A program made the position numbers and the translations under genes. Below the pieces are notes generated by a model. It did no database searches, was not told the origin of the DNA, and was given only the letters and a program-made list of their open reading frames with translations. A DNA stretch of 64,000 nt, taken from Synechococcus sp. CBW1108. Its GTDB lineage: Bacteria; Cyanobacteriota; Cyanobacteriia; PCC-6307; Cyanobiaceae. Each line of letters opens with the position of its first letter. The stretch's first letter is position 1. Shown here piece after piece: positions 24,469 through 34,129 of this stretch. Location of the stretch: contig NZ_CP060395.1 in assembly GCF_015840335.1 (NCBI RefSeq), positions 2,517,277 to 2,581,276 of the forward strand, in the 5' to 3' direction.

Positions 24469-26939
24469 ATCCCTGGCTGCAGGCCCTGCAGCAGGCGTTG
24501 GAGCTGGAGGCGACCCGGGGCTTCGCCAACCTCAAGGGGCGGCAGAGCTGCTTCAATGCCTTCCTGGCCCAGCAGTTGCAGCAGGGCCCCCAGGGGCTGC
24601 CAGCAGCGGAGTTGGAGCGGGTGCTAGCCCTGCGCGAGGGTTTCCTCCGCTATGACGAGCTCTCCCTCGCCAGACGTCAGTCGCTAGTGCGCCAATGCCG
24701 CGAGCGCCTGCATGCCCTCCGCCAGGCCCATCGCCCCGTGCTGGCCGTGGCCCCACCCCGGTTGCGGCTGGTGCCAGCCAGTCAGCCAGGCAGCCAGCCA
24801 GGCGGCAAGGCTGGGGCAGTCAGGAACTTCAATGCCGATACCCCCCTCGCCGAGATCCCCGGAGTTGGCCCCAAGACGGCCAGCCGGCTGGCCCAGCTGG
24901 GGCTGCTGCTGGCACGCGACCTCCTTCACTACTACCCACGCGACTACCTCGACTACGCCAATCTGGTGCGGATCGCTGCCCTGGAGCCCGGGCGCACCGC
25001 CACGATCGTGGCCACGGTGCGCCGCAGCCACGCTTTTGCCAGCCCCCGCAATCCCAACCTCTCGATTTTGGAGTTGCAACTTGTCGACTGCACCGGTCGC
25101 ATCCGGGTCAGCCGTTTTTTTGCCGGCCAGCGTTTTTCGAGCCCAGGCTGGCTGAAAACCCAGCAGCGCCAGTATCCGCCCGGGGCCACCGTCGCCGTCA
25201 GTGGGCTGGTCAAGGAAACTGCCTACGGCCCGGCATTTCAGGATCCCCTGATCGAGGTGCTCGAGTCGGCCCAGGCGCCGGTGCGCTCAGGCGCCATCGG
25301 CCGGATGCTGCCCGTCTATGGACTCACCGAGGGCCTGGGGGCCGACCGTCTGCGCCAGCTGGTGGAAGCTGTGATGCCCTTGCTGCGGGATTGGCCTGAC
25401 CCCCTGCCGGAGCCGATCCGCCGCAGCCAGGGGCTGATAGGCCGTGCCGATGCCCTCACCCAGATCCATGCCCCGGCCAACAAAGAGCAGTTGCAGGCCA
25501 GCCGGCGGCGATTGGTGTTTGATGAATTCCTGCTGCTCCAGCTCTCTCTGGCCCAGCGCCGCCACCAGCTCCGTCAGCGGCCGGCCCCACCCCTGCTGTT
25601 GCTGCCCGGTGGGGAGGGCTTGGTGGAGCGTTTCCTTGCCATCCTGCCCTTTGCACTGACGCGGGCCCAGGAGCGGGTTTTGGCCGAAATCCGGGCCGAC
25701 CTGGCCCGCCCCCAGCCGATGGCCCGCCTGGTGCAGGGCGATGTGGGCAGCGGTAAGACCGTCGTCGCCCTGGCCTCCCTGCTCTGCGCCATCGAGGCCG
25801 GTTGCCAGGGGGCCCTGATGGCCCCGACCGAGGTGTTGGCTGAGCAGCACTACCGCAAGCTGGGCGTGTGGCTGCCCCAGCTCCATGTCAGCTCGGCCCT
25901 GCTCACCGGCTCAACCCCCGCCCCCCGGCGCCGGGCCCTGCTGCAGGACCTGGCCAATGGCCAGTTGCAATTGCTGGTGGGTACCCACGCCCTGCTGGAA
26001 GACCCGGTGCAGTTCGACCGCCTGGGGCTGGTGGTGGTGGATGAACAGCATCGCTTCGGCGTGCGCCAACGCAATCGCCTGCTGGCCAAGGGGCTTCAGC
26101 CCCACCTGCTGACGATGACGGCCACGCCGATTCCCCGCACCCTGGCCCTCTCCCTGCATGGAGACCTCGACGTCAGCCAGATCGATGGTCTGCCCCCCGG
26201 GCGCCAGCCGATCCGCACCCTCCTGCTCAAGGGCAGCCAGCGGCAGCGGGCCTATGGGTTGATCCGGGAACAGGTGGCCCTGGGCCAACGGGCCTATGTG
26301 GTGCTGCCCCTAGTGGAGGAATCGGAAAAACTCGACCTGCGCTCGGCCGTGGAGGTCTATCACCAGCTCAAGGAAGAGGTATTTGCCGAACTGCGGGTGG
26401 GTCTGTTGCATGGTCGGCTCAACAGCGCCGACAAGCAGGCTGCCATCGCTGCCTTTGCCGCCGGTGACACCCAGGTGCTGGTGAGCACCACGGTGGTGGA
26501 GGTAGGTGTGGATGTTCCCGAGGCCAGTGTGATGCTGATCGACCATGCCGAGCGCTTCGGCCTAGCCCAGTTGCACCAGCTGCGCGGCCGGGTGGGCCGG
26601 GGGGCGGCCGCCTCCCACTGTCTGCTGATCAACGAGAGCAGCAACGTGCTGGCCCGCCAGCGGCTGGAACTGCTGGTGCGCTCCAGCGACGGCTTCGAGA
26701 TTGCCGAGATGGACCTGCGCCTGAGGGGGCCGGGCCAGGTGCTGGGAACCCGTCAGTCGGGCCTGCCCGATCTCGCCCTGGCCAGCCTCACCGACGATGG
26801 CGACGTGCTGGAACGGGCCCGGGCCGTGGCCCAGGAAATCACTCAGGCCGATCCCAACCTGCAGGCCCATCCGGGTCTGGCCCAGGCCCTGGCCGAGCAA
26901 CGGCGCCGCCAGATGGACCAGGCCGCCCGCCTCAATTGA
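24417..26939 (+). CDS. recG: ATP-dependent DNA helicase
   Basis: RecG remodels stalled replication forks and Holliday junctions. The 840-residue protein has a cyanobacterial N-terminal extension (about 130 residues), then a wedge/OB domain beginning PLAEIPGVGPKTASRLAQLG. The helicase core shows motif I GDVGSGKTVVA (about 440), the DEQH box VVDEQHRFG (about 540), TATPIPRT, and the C-terminal VGVDVPEASVMLI and QLRGRVGRG. The start is placed at a GTG overlapping the upstream gene. A later start is possible, because the extension is poorly conserved. Confidence 0.95.
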   Translation: MAAGHQPSPASAEPAALDPWLQALQQALELEATRGFANLKGRQSCFNAFLAQQLQQGPQGLPAAELERVLALREGFLRYDELSLARRQSLVRQCRERLHALRQAHRPVLAVAPPRLRLVPASQPGSQPGGKAGAVRNFNADTPLAEIPGVGPKTASRLAQLGLLLARDLLHYYPRDYLDYANLVRIAALEPGRTATIVATVRRSHAFASPRNPNLSILELQLVDCTGRIRVSRFFAGQRFSSPGWLKTQQRQYPPGATVAVSGLVKETAYGPAFQDPLIEVLESAQAPVRSGAIGRMLPVYGLTEGLGADRLRQLVEAVMPLLRDWPDPLPEPIRRSQGLIGRADALTQIHAPANKEQLQASRRRLVFDEFLLLQLSLAQRRHQLRQRPAPPLLLLPGGEGLVERFLAILPFALTRAQERVLAEIRADLARPQPMARLVQGDVGSGKTVVALASLLCAIEAGCQGALMAPTEVLAEQHYRKLGVWLPQLHVSSALLTGSTPAPRRRALLQDLANGQLQLLVGTHALLEDPVQFDRLGLVVVDEQHRFGVRQRNRLLAKGLQPHLLTMTATPIPRTLALSLHGDLDVSQIDGLPPGRQPIRTLLLKGSQRQRAYGLIREQVALGQRAYVVLPLVEESEKLDLRSAVEVYHQLKEEVFAELRVGLLHGRLNSADKQAAIAAFAAGDTQVLVSTTVVEVGVDVPEASVMLIDHAERFGLAQLHQLRGRVGRGAAASHCLLINESSNVLARQRLELLVRSSDGFEIAEMDLRLRGPGQVLGTRQSGLPDLALASLTDDGDVLERARAVAQEITQADPNLQAHPGLAQALAEQRRRQMDQAARLN

Positions 26940-26944
26940 CCGCC

Positions 26945-27670
26945 ATGCCTCTGCGTCCCTGGAGTCCGATTCCGATCCACGACTGCGGTGAGCCGCTGCT
27001 GCCCCTGGCTGGGGCCCTGTGGCGGCTGGAACCCCATCCCTACCTGGCCCTGGGAGCTCCCTACGGCCCCGATGGCAACCCCTTTTTGCTGCGCACCGGG
27101 GTGGTGGATCGGTTGCTCCAGGCGCAGCATTCGCTCCGGCAGGAGCACCCAGACCTGCGCCTGGCCATCTTTGATGGCTGGCGCCCCCTGGCAGTGCAGC
27201 GCTTCATGGTGCGCCACGCCCTGGTGGGTGAATGCCGCCGCCTCGGCGTTGATCCCGATGCCGATTCGCCGGAGCGGGCCCTGGTGGCCGCTGAAGTGGG
27301 GCGTTTCTGGGCGCCCCCGAGCGGGGATCCCGCCACGCCGCCCCCCCACAGCACTGGAGCGGCGGTCGACCTCACCCTGGCCGCCGGCTGCGGAGCGCCC
27401 CTGCCCATGGGTGGCGCCATCGATGCAATCGGGCCCATATCGGAGCCGGACTTCCATGCCGCCGCCGCCCGGCTAGATCCTGGTGGGGAGGCGGCTCGCT
27501 GGCACCGGCACCGGCACTGGCTGGCCGAGGCGATGGCTGCCGCCGGCTTTGTCCAGCATCCCAACGAGTGGTGGCACTTCAGCTGGGGAGACCAGCTGTG
27601 GGCCTGGCGCAGTGGTGCCAGCCAGGCCCGCTACGGTCGGGTGGGCAAAGACGAGGAGTCGGAACTTTGA
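26945..27670 (+). CDS. VanX-type D-alanyl-D-alanine dipeptidase (M15D)
   Basis: The protein is predicted to hydrolyse D-Ala-D-Ala dipeptide in cell-wall turnover. The 241-residue zinc peptidase has FDGWRPLAVQRFMV, the zinc motif HSTGAAVDLTL (His and Asp) and EWWHFSWG (catalytic Glu and zinc His). In non-resistant bacteria such enzymes recycle murein D-Ala-D-Ala. No vanHA genes are present, so resistance is not implied. The ATG at 26945 follows recG by 5 bp; a TTG at 26936 would overlap recG. It overlaps the convergent sir 3' end by 40 bp. Confidence 0.85.
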   Translation: MPLRPWSPIPIHDCGEPLLPLAGALWRLEPHPYLALGAPYGPDGNPFLLRTGVVDRLLQAQHSLRQEHPDLRLAIFDGWRPLAVQRFMVRHALVGECRRLGVDPDADSPERALVAAEVGRFWAPPSGDPATPPPHSTGAAVDLTLAAGCGAPLPMGGAIDAIGPISEPDFHAAAARLDPGGEAARWHRHRHWLAEAMAAAGFVQHPNEWWHFSWGDQLWAWRSGASQARYGRVGKDEESEL

Positions 27671-29457
27671 AGCCCGGCAGCTAACCAGGCATCAACTGCC
27701 GAGCGGCCACTCTTGGTTACGAAATCCCCCAGGCTGCTGCGCCCGCCGGCCCCTTGCCAGGCCTGCAGCAGGGGCTCCAGGGTGACTTCCAGATCGGCCA
27801 GCGCCATTTTTTCAAGGTAGGGCTCCGCCAGACGGCTGAGGTTGGGGGTGCCGCCGAGCCACAGTTGGTATTGGTCGACTCCACTGCCCACCAGGCCGAT
27901 CTCGGCCATGTAGGGGCGGGCACAGCCATTGGGGCAGCCGGTCATGCGCACCAGCACCGACTTGGAGATGCCATTGCGCTGCAGCAGCGTGTCGAGTCGC
28001 TCCAGCACCGCTGGAAGAATCCGCTCTGCCTCGGTCACCGCCAAGCCGCAGAGGGGCAGGGCGGGGCAGGCTAAAGCGTGGCGCGCCAGGGGGGCGGTCT
28101 GCTCCGGAGTTTCGTAACCCAGAGCCGCCAGGGCCTCGCGCACGCTTGAGCGCTGGGCCGTGCCGATGTTGCAGAGCAGCACGTCCTGGTTTGGGGTGAG
28201 CCGCACCTCGAGTTTGTAGGTGGCCACCAGCTGACGCAGGCCGGCTTTGAGCTCCCCGGCCAGCCGCCCGCTGAGCACCGGCAAGCCGACAAACCAAAGG
28301 CCCTTGGACTGGCGGTGCCAGCCGAGGTAATCCTCGAGCTTGCCCTTGGGCTCTGGCCGCAGGGGCTTGATCGGATGGCCGAAATAGCTGGCCTGGAGCT
28401 CCTGCTTGAACCAGGCCACGCCGCGGTCGTGGATCAGGTACTTCATCCGGGCATGGCGCCGCTGCTCCCGGTCACCGTGGTCGCGCTGCAGGGCCAGGAT
28501 CGACTGCACCAGATCGAGCAGATGTTCGCTGGCTACGTAGCCGAGGGGGTCGGCCGTGCGGGCGAAGGTTTCCTCCTTGTTGTGGGTGCGACCCATGCCA
28601 CCTCCCACGTAGACGTTGCAGCCCTTGGCTCTGCACTGGGGATCACAGAACAGCACCAGGCCGATGTCCTGGGTGAGTAGGTCGACCGAGTTGTCCCCGG
28701 GAACGGTGACGGCCACCTTGAATTTGCGCGGCAGATAGGTGGCCCCATAGAGAGGTTCGCTGCTGTCGCCGCTGAATACTCCGCCCTCCTGCTGGCGGGC
28801 CCTGGCTGTTTTTACGCTGTTGCTGGGCTTGATCCGGTAACTGAGCTCGCCGTCCACCCAGATGTCGAGGTAGGAGCCTTCGGCTGCCTGCGGGGTGAGC
28901 AGGTCGGCGATGTCATCGGCCAGCTGGCGGGCAGCCGGGTAGGCACCTTTCTCGAAGGGTGCGGCCGGAGCCATCACATTGCGGTTGATGTCCCCACAGG
29001 CCGAGAGGGTGGAGCCGAGTTGGCGCACGATCGTGCCGATCACCTCCTTGAGGTTTTCCTTGTGGACGCCGTGCATCTGGAAGGCCTGGCGGGTGGTGGC
29101 CCGCAGGGTGCCATTGCCAAGCCTGTCGGCCAGCTCGTCGATTGCCAGATAGAGCCCGCCGGGAACCCTGCCGCCGGGGTTGCGCAGCCGCAACATCATT
29201 TGCCAATCCTTTTCCTCCCCCTTGCGGCGATTGTCACGGTTGTCCTGTTGGTAGCTGCCGTGAAATTTCAGGATCTGGATCGCGCCATCACTGAAATTGG
29301 GAGCTTCGTTGCCGAGTTCCCCGAGCAGGGGCTCCTTCAGGTGGCCGCTGTTGGTCTTGAGCTGTTCAAATTTGGACGGGGTCTTTGACGGAAGCTTTGA
29401 CGGGGGCTTACTGGTAGAAGCTTGGCTACTACTGGATCCGTCCATGACATCTGGCAT
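27631..29457 (-). CDS. sir: Ferredoxin-dependent sulfite reductase
   Basis: Sir reduces sulfite to sulfide with six electrons from ferredoxin, feeding cysteine synthesis. The 608-residue protein has duplicated siroheme/[4Fe-4S] domains. The cluster ligands are Cys464-x5-Cys470 (ACPALPLCGL) and Cys508-x3-Cys512 (TGCPNGCARPYM). The stretch TTRQAFQMHGVHKENLK is typical of the ferredoxin-type enzyme. The first 30 residues contain repeats SKPPSKLPSKTPSK that look disordered. It is convergent with the dipeptidase gene and divergent from glyS. Confidence 0.94.
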   Translation of the reverse strand: MPDVMDGSSSSQASTSKPPSKLPSKTPSKFEQLKTNSGHLKEPLLGELGNEAPNFSDGAIQILKFHGSYQQDNRDNRRKGEEKDWQMMLRLRNPGGRVPGGLYLAIDELADRLGNGTLRATTRQAFQMHGVHKENLKEVIGTIVRQLGSTLSACGDINRNVMAPAAPFEKGAYPAARQLADDIADLLTPQAAEGSYLDIWVDGELSYRIKPSNSVKTARARQQEGGVFSGDSSEPLYGATYLPRKFKVAVTVPGDNSVDLLTQDIGLVLFCDPQCRAKGCNVYVGGGMGRTHNKEETFARTADPLGYVASEHLLDLVQSILALQRDHGDREQRRHARMKYLIHDRGVAWFKQELQASYFGHPIKPLRPEPKGKLEDYLGWHRQSKGLWFVGLPVLSGRLAGELKAGLRQLVATYKLEVRLTPNQDVLLCNIGTAQRSSVREALAALGYETPEQTAPLARHALACPALPLCGLAVTEAERILPAVLERLDTLLQRNGISKSVLVRMTGCPNGCARPYMAEIGLVGSGVDQYQLWLGGTPNLSRLAEPYLEKMALADLEVTLEPLLQAWQGAGGRSSLGDFVTKSGRSAVDAWLAAGLQSSDSSSLPTRP

Positions 29458-29537
29458 CGGGTCCTGGGCACAACGCTCGACGACCCTGAAGTTAGCGAAC
29501 GGCGTTCAATACAGTCGCGCTGGTTTGCCCTGGCCCC

Positions 29538-31703
29538 TTGTCGACCTTCCTGCTCGAAATCGGCACCGAGGAAATGCCCGCCGATTTTGTCCGGCTGGCC
29601 CTGCCCCAGCTCCAGCAACTGGTGGGCCGCGATCTGGCCAGCCTGCGGCTGTGTTCCAGCCAGATTCGCTGCACCAGCACGCCCCGGCGGCTGGTTGTCT
29701 GGGTGGATGGGCTGCCGGAGCGCCAGCCAGACCTGGAAGAGGAGCGCAAGGGACCTCCTTCGGCCCAGGGCTGGAAGGACGGCCAGCCGACCGCGGCGGC
29801 CCTGGGTTTTGCCAGACGATGTGGTGTGGCCGCCGAGGCTTTGCGGAGCCGCGATACCCCCAAGGGTCCCTTTGTCTTTGCCCGCTGCGTCGCGGCGGGT
29901 CTGCCGACGGTGACCGTGCTGGCAGAGCAGATCCCGCTCTGGCTCGCTGCCCTTCAGGGACGCCGTTTCATGCGCTGGGGCGCCGGGGAGATCCGCTTTT
30001 CCCGGCCCGTCCGCTGGCTTTTGGCCTATCTGGATGCCATGCCGATACCGGTCTCCCTGGTAGGTAGCGACCCGGGCATCAGCACCACTACGGTGAGCCG
30101 GGGCCATCGACTCCACAGCGCCGCCGTAGCTATTGGCAGCGCCCAGGCCTACTTCCCTGCCATGGCTGCTGCGGGGGTCGTGGTGGATCGGGATCGCCGC
30201 GCCGAACTGATCCGGGCGGCCGTGGACCAGGCCGCCGCCGCCCACCAGGCAGATGCCGACCTGCCCGACAGCCTGTTTGACGAGTTGGTCGATCTGGTCG
30301 AGTCGCCCTCCCTGCTGGAAGGCCGCTTTGCTGAGCGCTACCTCGACCTCCCCGCCGAGGTGCTGTGCACCGTCATGCGGTCCCACCAGCGCTATGTGCC
30401 GCTCTATCGCCAGGGGCGCAGCAACGACCCCCTCGGCCTAGATGCCCGCCAGAGCCTGCTGCCCCGCTTCCTCTGCATCGGCAATGGCCTGCCTGCGGCG
30501 GCGGCCACCGTGGCCCGCGGCAATGAGCGGGTCTTGAGGGCCCGCCTTGCCGATGCCGAGTTCTTTGTCAGTGCCGACCGCGCCGTGGCCAGTATTGATC
30601 GCCGCGACCAGCTCGCCCGCGTCACCTTCGCCGCTGGTCTGGGCAGCCTGCTGGAGCGCACTGAACGGCTGGAATGGTGCACCGATGTGCTGCTCCAGCA
30701 GCTGGAGCTCCCGGCCGGCTCGCCTGAGCTGGCCCGCCGGGCCGCCCACCTCTGCAAACACGACCTGGTGAGCCAGATGGTAGGCGAGTTCCCGGAACTC
30801 CAGGGCGCCATGGGCGGCAAGTACCTCCTGGCCGAGGGAGAGCCCCGTGGGGTCGCCCTGGCTGTGTTGGAGCACTACCTCCCCAGGGGAGCAGGAGATG
30901 GCCTGCCCAGCTCCCCTGCCGGCGCTGTGTTGGCCCTTGCTGAACGACTGGAGCTGCTCTTGAGCATCTATGCCATGGGAGAGCGACCGACGGGCTCCTC
31001 CGACCCCTACGCCCTTCGCCGCGCCGGCCAGGGACTGCTGCAGATTCTCTGGGATAGGGGCTGGCGCCTGGACCTTAACGCCCTGCTGGACCGTTGTTCC
31101 CTCCACTGGGCCCAGCTGCTGCCGCAGCTTGGCGTAGACGCGCAGGCCCTCGCCAACGATCTGGCTGAATTCCTGCGCCAGAGGTTATTGACCCTGCTGG
31201 AGGAGGACGGTCTGGACGGCGACCTGGTGCAGGCCGCCGCAGGCGAGACCGTCGCGCTGGAAAGGGTGCTGGGGGACCCGGAGGACGCGCGGCAGCGGGC
31301 TGCCCTGCTGGTGCAGTTGCGCCGCAGCGGGGAGCTGACGGCCGTTCAGGCGGTAGTTACCAGGGCCACCCGGCTGGCGGAGCACTCTGAGCTCAGCACC
31401 ACCGTGCTCAGTGCCGACGGGGTGGTCAATGCCGACCTGTTCGAAAAGGAGAGCGAGTCGGCCATGCTCGCCGTTCTTTCCGCCCTTGAACCGATAGCCC
31501 TGGCCGGCTCGCCTGAACGCTATGGCCAGCTGGCCCGGGACCTAGCCGCAGGGGCAGACGCCCTGGCGGCATTTTTCGATGGCCCCCAGAGCGTGATGGT
31601 TATGGCCCAGGATCAGGTAGTGCGCACCAACCGTCTCAATCTGTTGGCAGTGCTGCGCAATCAGGCCTCGGTGTTGGCCGACTTCAGCCGAATAGGCGGC
31701 TGA
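29538..31703 (+). CDS. glyS: Glycyl-tRNA synthetase beta subunit
   Basis: GlyS is the beta subunit of the alpha2-beta2 enzyme that charges tRNA-Gly. It gives tRNA recognition to the alpha subunit (glyQ), which is not in the window. The 721-residue protein starts TFLLEIGTEEMPADFVRLAL and contains FMRWGAGEIRFSRPVRWLLA. MGERPTGSSDPYALRRAGQG is also highly conserved in GlyS. The TTG at 29538 was chosen from that N-terminal motif, as no ATG is nearby. The intergenic region to sir is short (80 bp), so the promoters are back to back. Confidence 0.95.
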   Translation: MSTFLLEIGTEEMPADFVRLALPQLQQLVGRDLASLRLCSSQIRCTSTPRRLVVWVDGLPERQPDLEEERKGPPSAQGWKDGQPTAAALGFARRCGVAAEALRSRDTPKGPFVFARCVAAGLPTVTVLAEQIPLWLAALQGRRFMRWGAGEIRFSRPVRWLLAYLDAMPIPVSLVGSDPGISTTTVSRGHRLHSAAVAIGSAQAYFPAMAAAGVVVDRDRRAELIRAAVDQAAAAHQADADLPDSLFDELVDLVESPSLLEGRFAERYLDLPAEVLCTVMRSHQRYVPLYRQGRSNDPLGLDARQSLLPRFLCIGNGLPAAAATVARGNERVLRARLADAEFFVSADRAVASIDRRDQLARVTFAAGLGSLLERTERLEWCTDVLLQQLELPAGSPELARRAAHLCKHDLVSQMVGEFPELQGAMGGKYLLAEGEPRGVALAVLEHYLPRGAGDGLPSSPAGAVLALAERLELLLSIYAMGERPTGSSDPYALRRAGQGLLQILWDRGWRLDLNALLDRCSLHWAQLLPQLGVDAQALANDLAEFLRQRLLTLLEEDGLDGDLVQAAAGETVALERVLGDPEDARQRAALLVQLRRSGELTAVQAVVTRATRLAEHSELSTTVLSADGVVNADLFEKESESAMLAVLSALEPIALAGSPERYGQLARDLAAGADALAAFFDGPQSVMVMAQDQVVRTNRLNLLAVLRNQASVLADFSRIGG

Positions 31704-31721
31704 GGGGCGCTGGCAGACTGC

Positions 31722-33104
31722 CTACTTGGCAGCCAGCGCAGGTTCACGCTCCTCCTGATCTGCCTTGCCCGGTTCTGACCGGGGCCCTTGGCCAGTCACC
31801 TTGATGCTTCCCTTGATGCTGCTCACCGCCAACATGGCGTTGACCTCGGCATCTTCCCGAACTGCACTGCTGACAGGCTTATAGCCCTGGGGCGCCAGGG
31901 CATTGCCCCTGAACACCGAACCCAGGGTGAGGAGGGTGAGCTTGAGTTGTTGCCAGGGATTCATCATGACAACGCGCTTATATAGGTAGCTGTCAAATGT
32001 AAGCCGCTGAACATCTTTGTCATCGCACATCTCGACGAAAGCCTCGCGGGCTGCGTCGTTGCGATAGAAAATGTTTTGAAGAATCTCCAGTACTTTGTAG
32101 GTGGCCCCGTATTTCCGGTCCCATTTCTTTAGATATTTTTTGAGGTCCTGCTCTGTTGGAATCCGGCTGCCAGCGGAGCTGGCTTCGACAATTTGCTCTG
32201 CGCACATACGACCGCTCTTGGCCGCAAAGTAAATCCCTTCACCGGAGCTCTTGGTCACGTAGCCGGCCGCATCGCCAACCAGGGCCATGCGACCCACAAC
32301 CCGCCGCGGCCTGGGATGTTCGGGGATTGGGTGGGCCTCCACCTTGATTACCTCGCCGTTGACCAGACGCTTCTTGGCCCGTTCGCGAATGCCTACCTGG
32401 AGGCTCTTGATCAAGCCCTGGTTTTGTTGCATGGTGCCGGTGCCCACGGCCACATGATCGTACTTGGGGAAGACCCAGGCATAAAAATCTGGGGAAACGT
32501 CCGTACCCACGTACATCTCGGCGAGATCTTCGTAATACTTCATTTCCTCCATAGGCAACCTGATACGTTCCTGAAAGGCGATCGCCACGTTGTAGTCGCC
32601 AGCATCCATGGCCTTGGCTACGCGGCTGTTGGCGCCATCAGCACCAACGATCAGGTCCACCTCCAGGCTTTTAGACTCGCCAGTGGCCTCGCCGCTGGAA
32701 TAGTCGGAGTAGGTGAGGGTGTAAGGACCCTGGCGATTGGCGCCGGTTTCAATCTTGGTCACCAGACCGTTCACCAGTTGGGCGCCAAGCTGGGAGGCCC
32801 TTTCACGCAGGTAGGCGTCGAGAACCTCGCGGCGGCACATGCCGATGTATTCATCTTCGTTTTCAAGATTGATATCCACCTCTCGGTTTGAGGGGGAAAT
32901 CATCTTCATGTGACGCACCTTGCGATCGATAATCGACTCGGGCAGGTCAAATTCGCTGACCATGCAGAGCGGAATGGCGCCCCCACAGGGTTTGGCGTTA
33001 TCGAGCTTGCGCTCAAAGATCCAGGTTTGAATCCCGGCCTTGGCCAGCACTTCAGCCGCACAGGAACCACTGGGGCCGCCACCCACCACTGCCACACGCA
33101 ACAT
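31722..33104 (-). CDS. chlP: Geranylgeranyl diphosphate/chlorophyll reductase
   Basis: ChlP reduces the geranylgeranyl side chain to phytyl for chlorophyll, tocopherol and phylloquinone. The 460-residue flavoprotein starts MLRVAVVGGGPSGSCAAEVL, the FAD-binding Rossmann motif. RMALVGDAAGYVTKSSGEGI is the second FAD motif. CGGAIPLCMVSEFDLPE and the NPWQQLKLTLLTLGS C-terminus also fit. The ATG at 33104 is required by the FAD motif; codons upstream are non-native. It is convergent with glyS. Confidence 0.96.
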   Translation of the reverse strand: MLRVAVVGGGPSGSCAAEVLAKAGIQTWIFERKLDNAKPCGGAIPLCMVSEFDLPESIIDRKVRHMKMISPSNREVDINLENEDEYIGMCRREVLDAYLRERASQLGAQLVNGLVTKIETGANRQGPYTLTYSDYSSGEATGESKSLEVDLIVGADGANSRVAKAMDAGDYNVAIAFQERIRLPMEEMKYYEDLAEMYVGTDVSPDFYAWVFPKYDHVAVGTGTMQQNQGLIKSLQVGIRERAKKRLVNGEVIKVEAHPIPEHPRPRRVVGRMALVGDAAGYVTKSSGEGIYFAAKSGRMCAEQIVEASSAGSRIPTEQDLKKYLKKWDRKYGATYKVLEILQNIFYRNDAAREAFVEMCDDKDVQRLTFDSYLYKRVVMMNPWQQLKLTLLTLGSVFRGNALAPQGYKPVSSAVREDAEVNAMLAVSSIKGSIKVTGQGPRSEPGKADQEEREPALAAK

Positions 33105-33241
33105 CGGAAAACCGCTCCGCCAGGATGGATCTTGCTTTGAAGCTAACACTGCTGCTTGGTCCGCCGGCGGCCCCCCTGGCACTGCCCACCTAGGATCCGT
33201 CTCAAATAGGGCGGTAATTCGGTGACAGTGGGGGGAGCCGC

Positions 33242-34003
33242 GTGAACCTTCGCAATCCCAGTGGTTTCGGTCGCTCTTCGGCTGCGGGGCCCCGGGCAGT
33301 GGATGATATACCGGTCGCCCGAAGGACAGCCCCACCGGCGAGTCGAACCAACCGGTGGCTTCTGCGCCTGAGCCTCGGCAGTGCCAGCCTGCTGATTGGG
33401 CTTGGCGCATTGCTGGCTCTGCGACCCAGGTTTCTTGTGGACCTGCTCGGCTTGCCTCCGGTCATTGGCCTCGACGCCCGGATGGGTCCGGATGGTCGTC
33501 TGTTGGGCCATTTCCCCTACGCGGAGCTTCCAGACTCGGAGCTGGCTCCGGTGGCCCCTGGGTTGGCCCTGCACCGCGATGCGGCCGGGCCCCTGCTGGC
33601 CATGCAGCGCGATGCCGCTCAGGACGGGGTGAGTCTGGTGGTGCTGAGTGCTTTCCGTCCGGTGGGACTCCAGAAGGAGTTGTTCTTTGACGTCAAGGCG
33701 GAACGCAGCCAGAGCGCCAGGGAAAGGGCCATGGTTAGCGCTCCTCCCGGCTTTTCCGAACACAGCACTGGCTATGCGGTGGATCTGGGCGATGGGAGCG
33801 AGCCGGCAACCAACCTGGCTCCCTCCTTTGACCAGACAGCAGCATTTGCCTGGCTTCAGGCCCATGGGGCCCGCTACCACTTCACCCTCTCATTTCCGCG
33901 GAACAATCCCCAGGGGGTGAGTTATGAGCCCTGGCACTGGCGATTCGAGGGCAGTGCCGAGGCCCTCAAGGTATTCGAGCCTGCCCAGCGTCTTTCCCGC
34001 TGA
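33242..34003 (+). CDS. VanY-type D-alanyl-D-alanine carboxypeptidase (M15B)
   Basis: The 253-residue membrane-anchored zinc peptidase is predicted to trim the terminal D-Ala of peptidoglycan stems in the periplasm. There is an uncleaved N-terminal span (about 40-60, LRLSLGSASLLIGLGALLAL). The catalytic domain follows with SAFRPVGLQKELFF, the zinc motif SEHSTGYAVDLGD and YEPWHWRFEG. The start is a GTG at 33242. It is divergent from chlP. It is the second M15-type peptidase in the window, along with the VanX-like gene at 26945. Confidence 0.87.
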   Translation: MNLRNPSGFGRSSAAGPRAVDDIPVARRTAPPASRTNRWLLRLSLGSASLLIGLGALLALRPRFLVDLLGLPPVIGLDARMGPDGRLLGHFPYAELPDSELAPVAPGLALHRDAAGPLLAMQRDAAQDGVSLVVLSAFRPVGLQKELFFDVKAERSQSARERAMVSAPPGFSEHSTGYAVDLGDGSEPATNLAPSFDQTAAFAWLQAHGARYHFTLSFPRNNPQGVSYEPWHWRFEGSAEALKVFEPAQRLSR

Positions 34004-34129
34004 CCATGGGGCTGGGGGCTTGGTCAGGGGTGCGGGACAGGGCAAGGTGGGTTAGGATTAACATTGGCCATACATTTGCCTCATCTGGAGGCGGGGCCAT
34101 CAATTCTTTTAAAAGAAGCTTTCAAATTT

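Noticed and set aside
33105-33410. N-terminal extension in frame with chlP
   Set aside because: The FAD-binding motif must be at the N-terminus, so the ATG at 33104 is the start.
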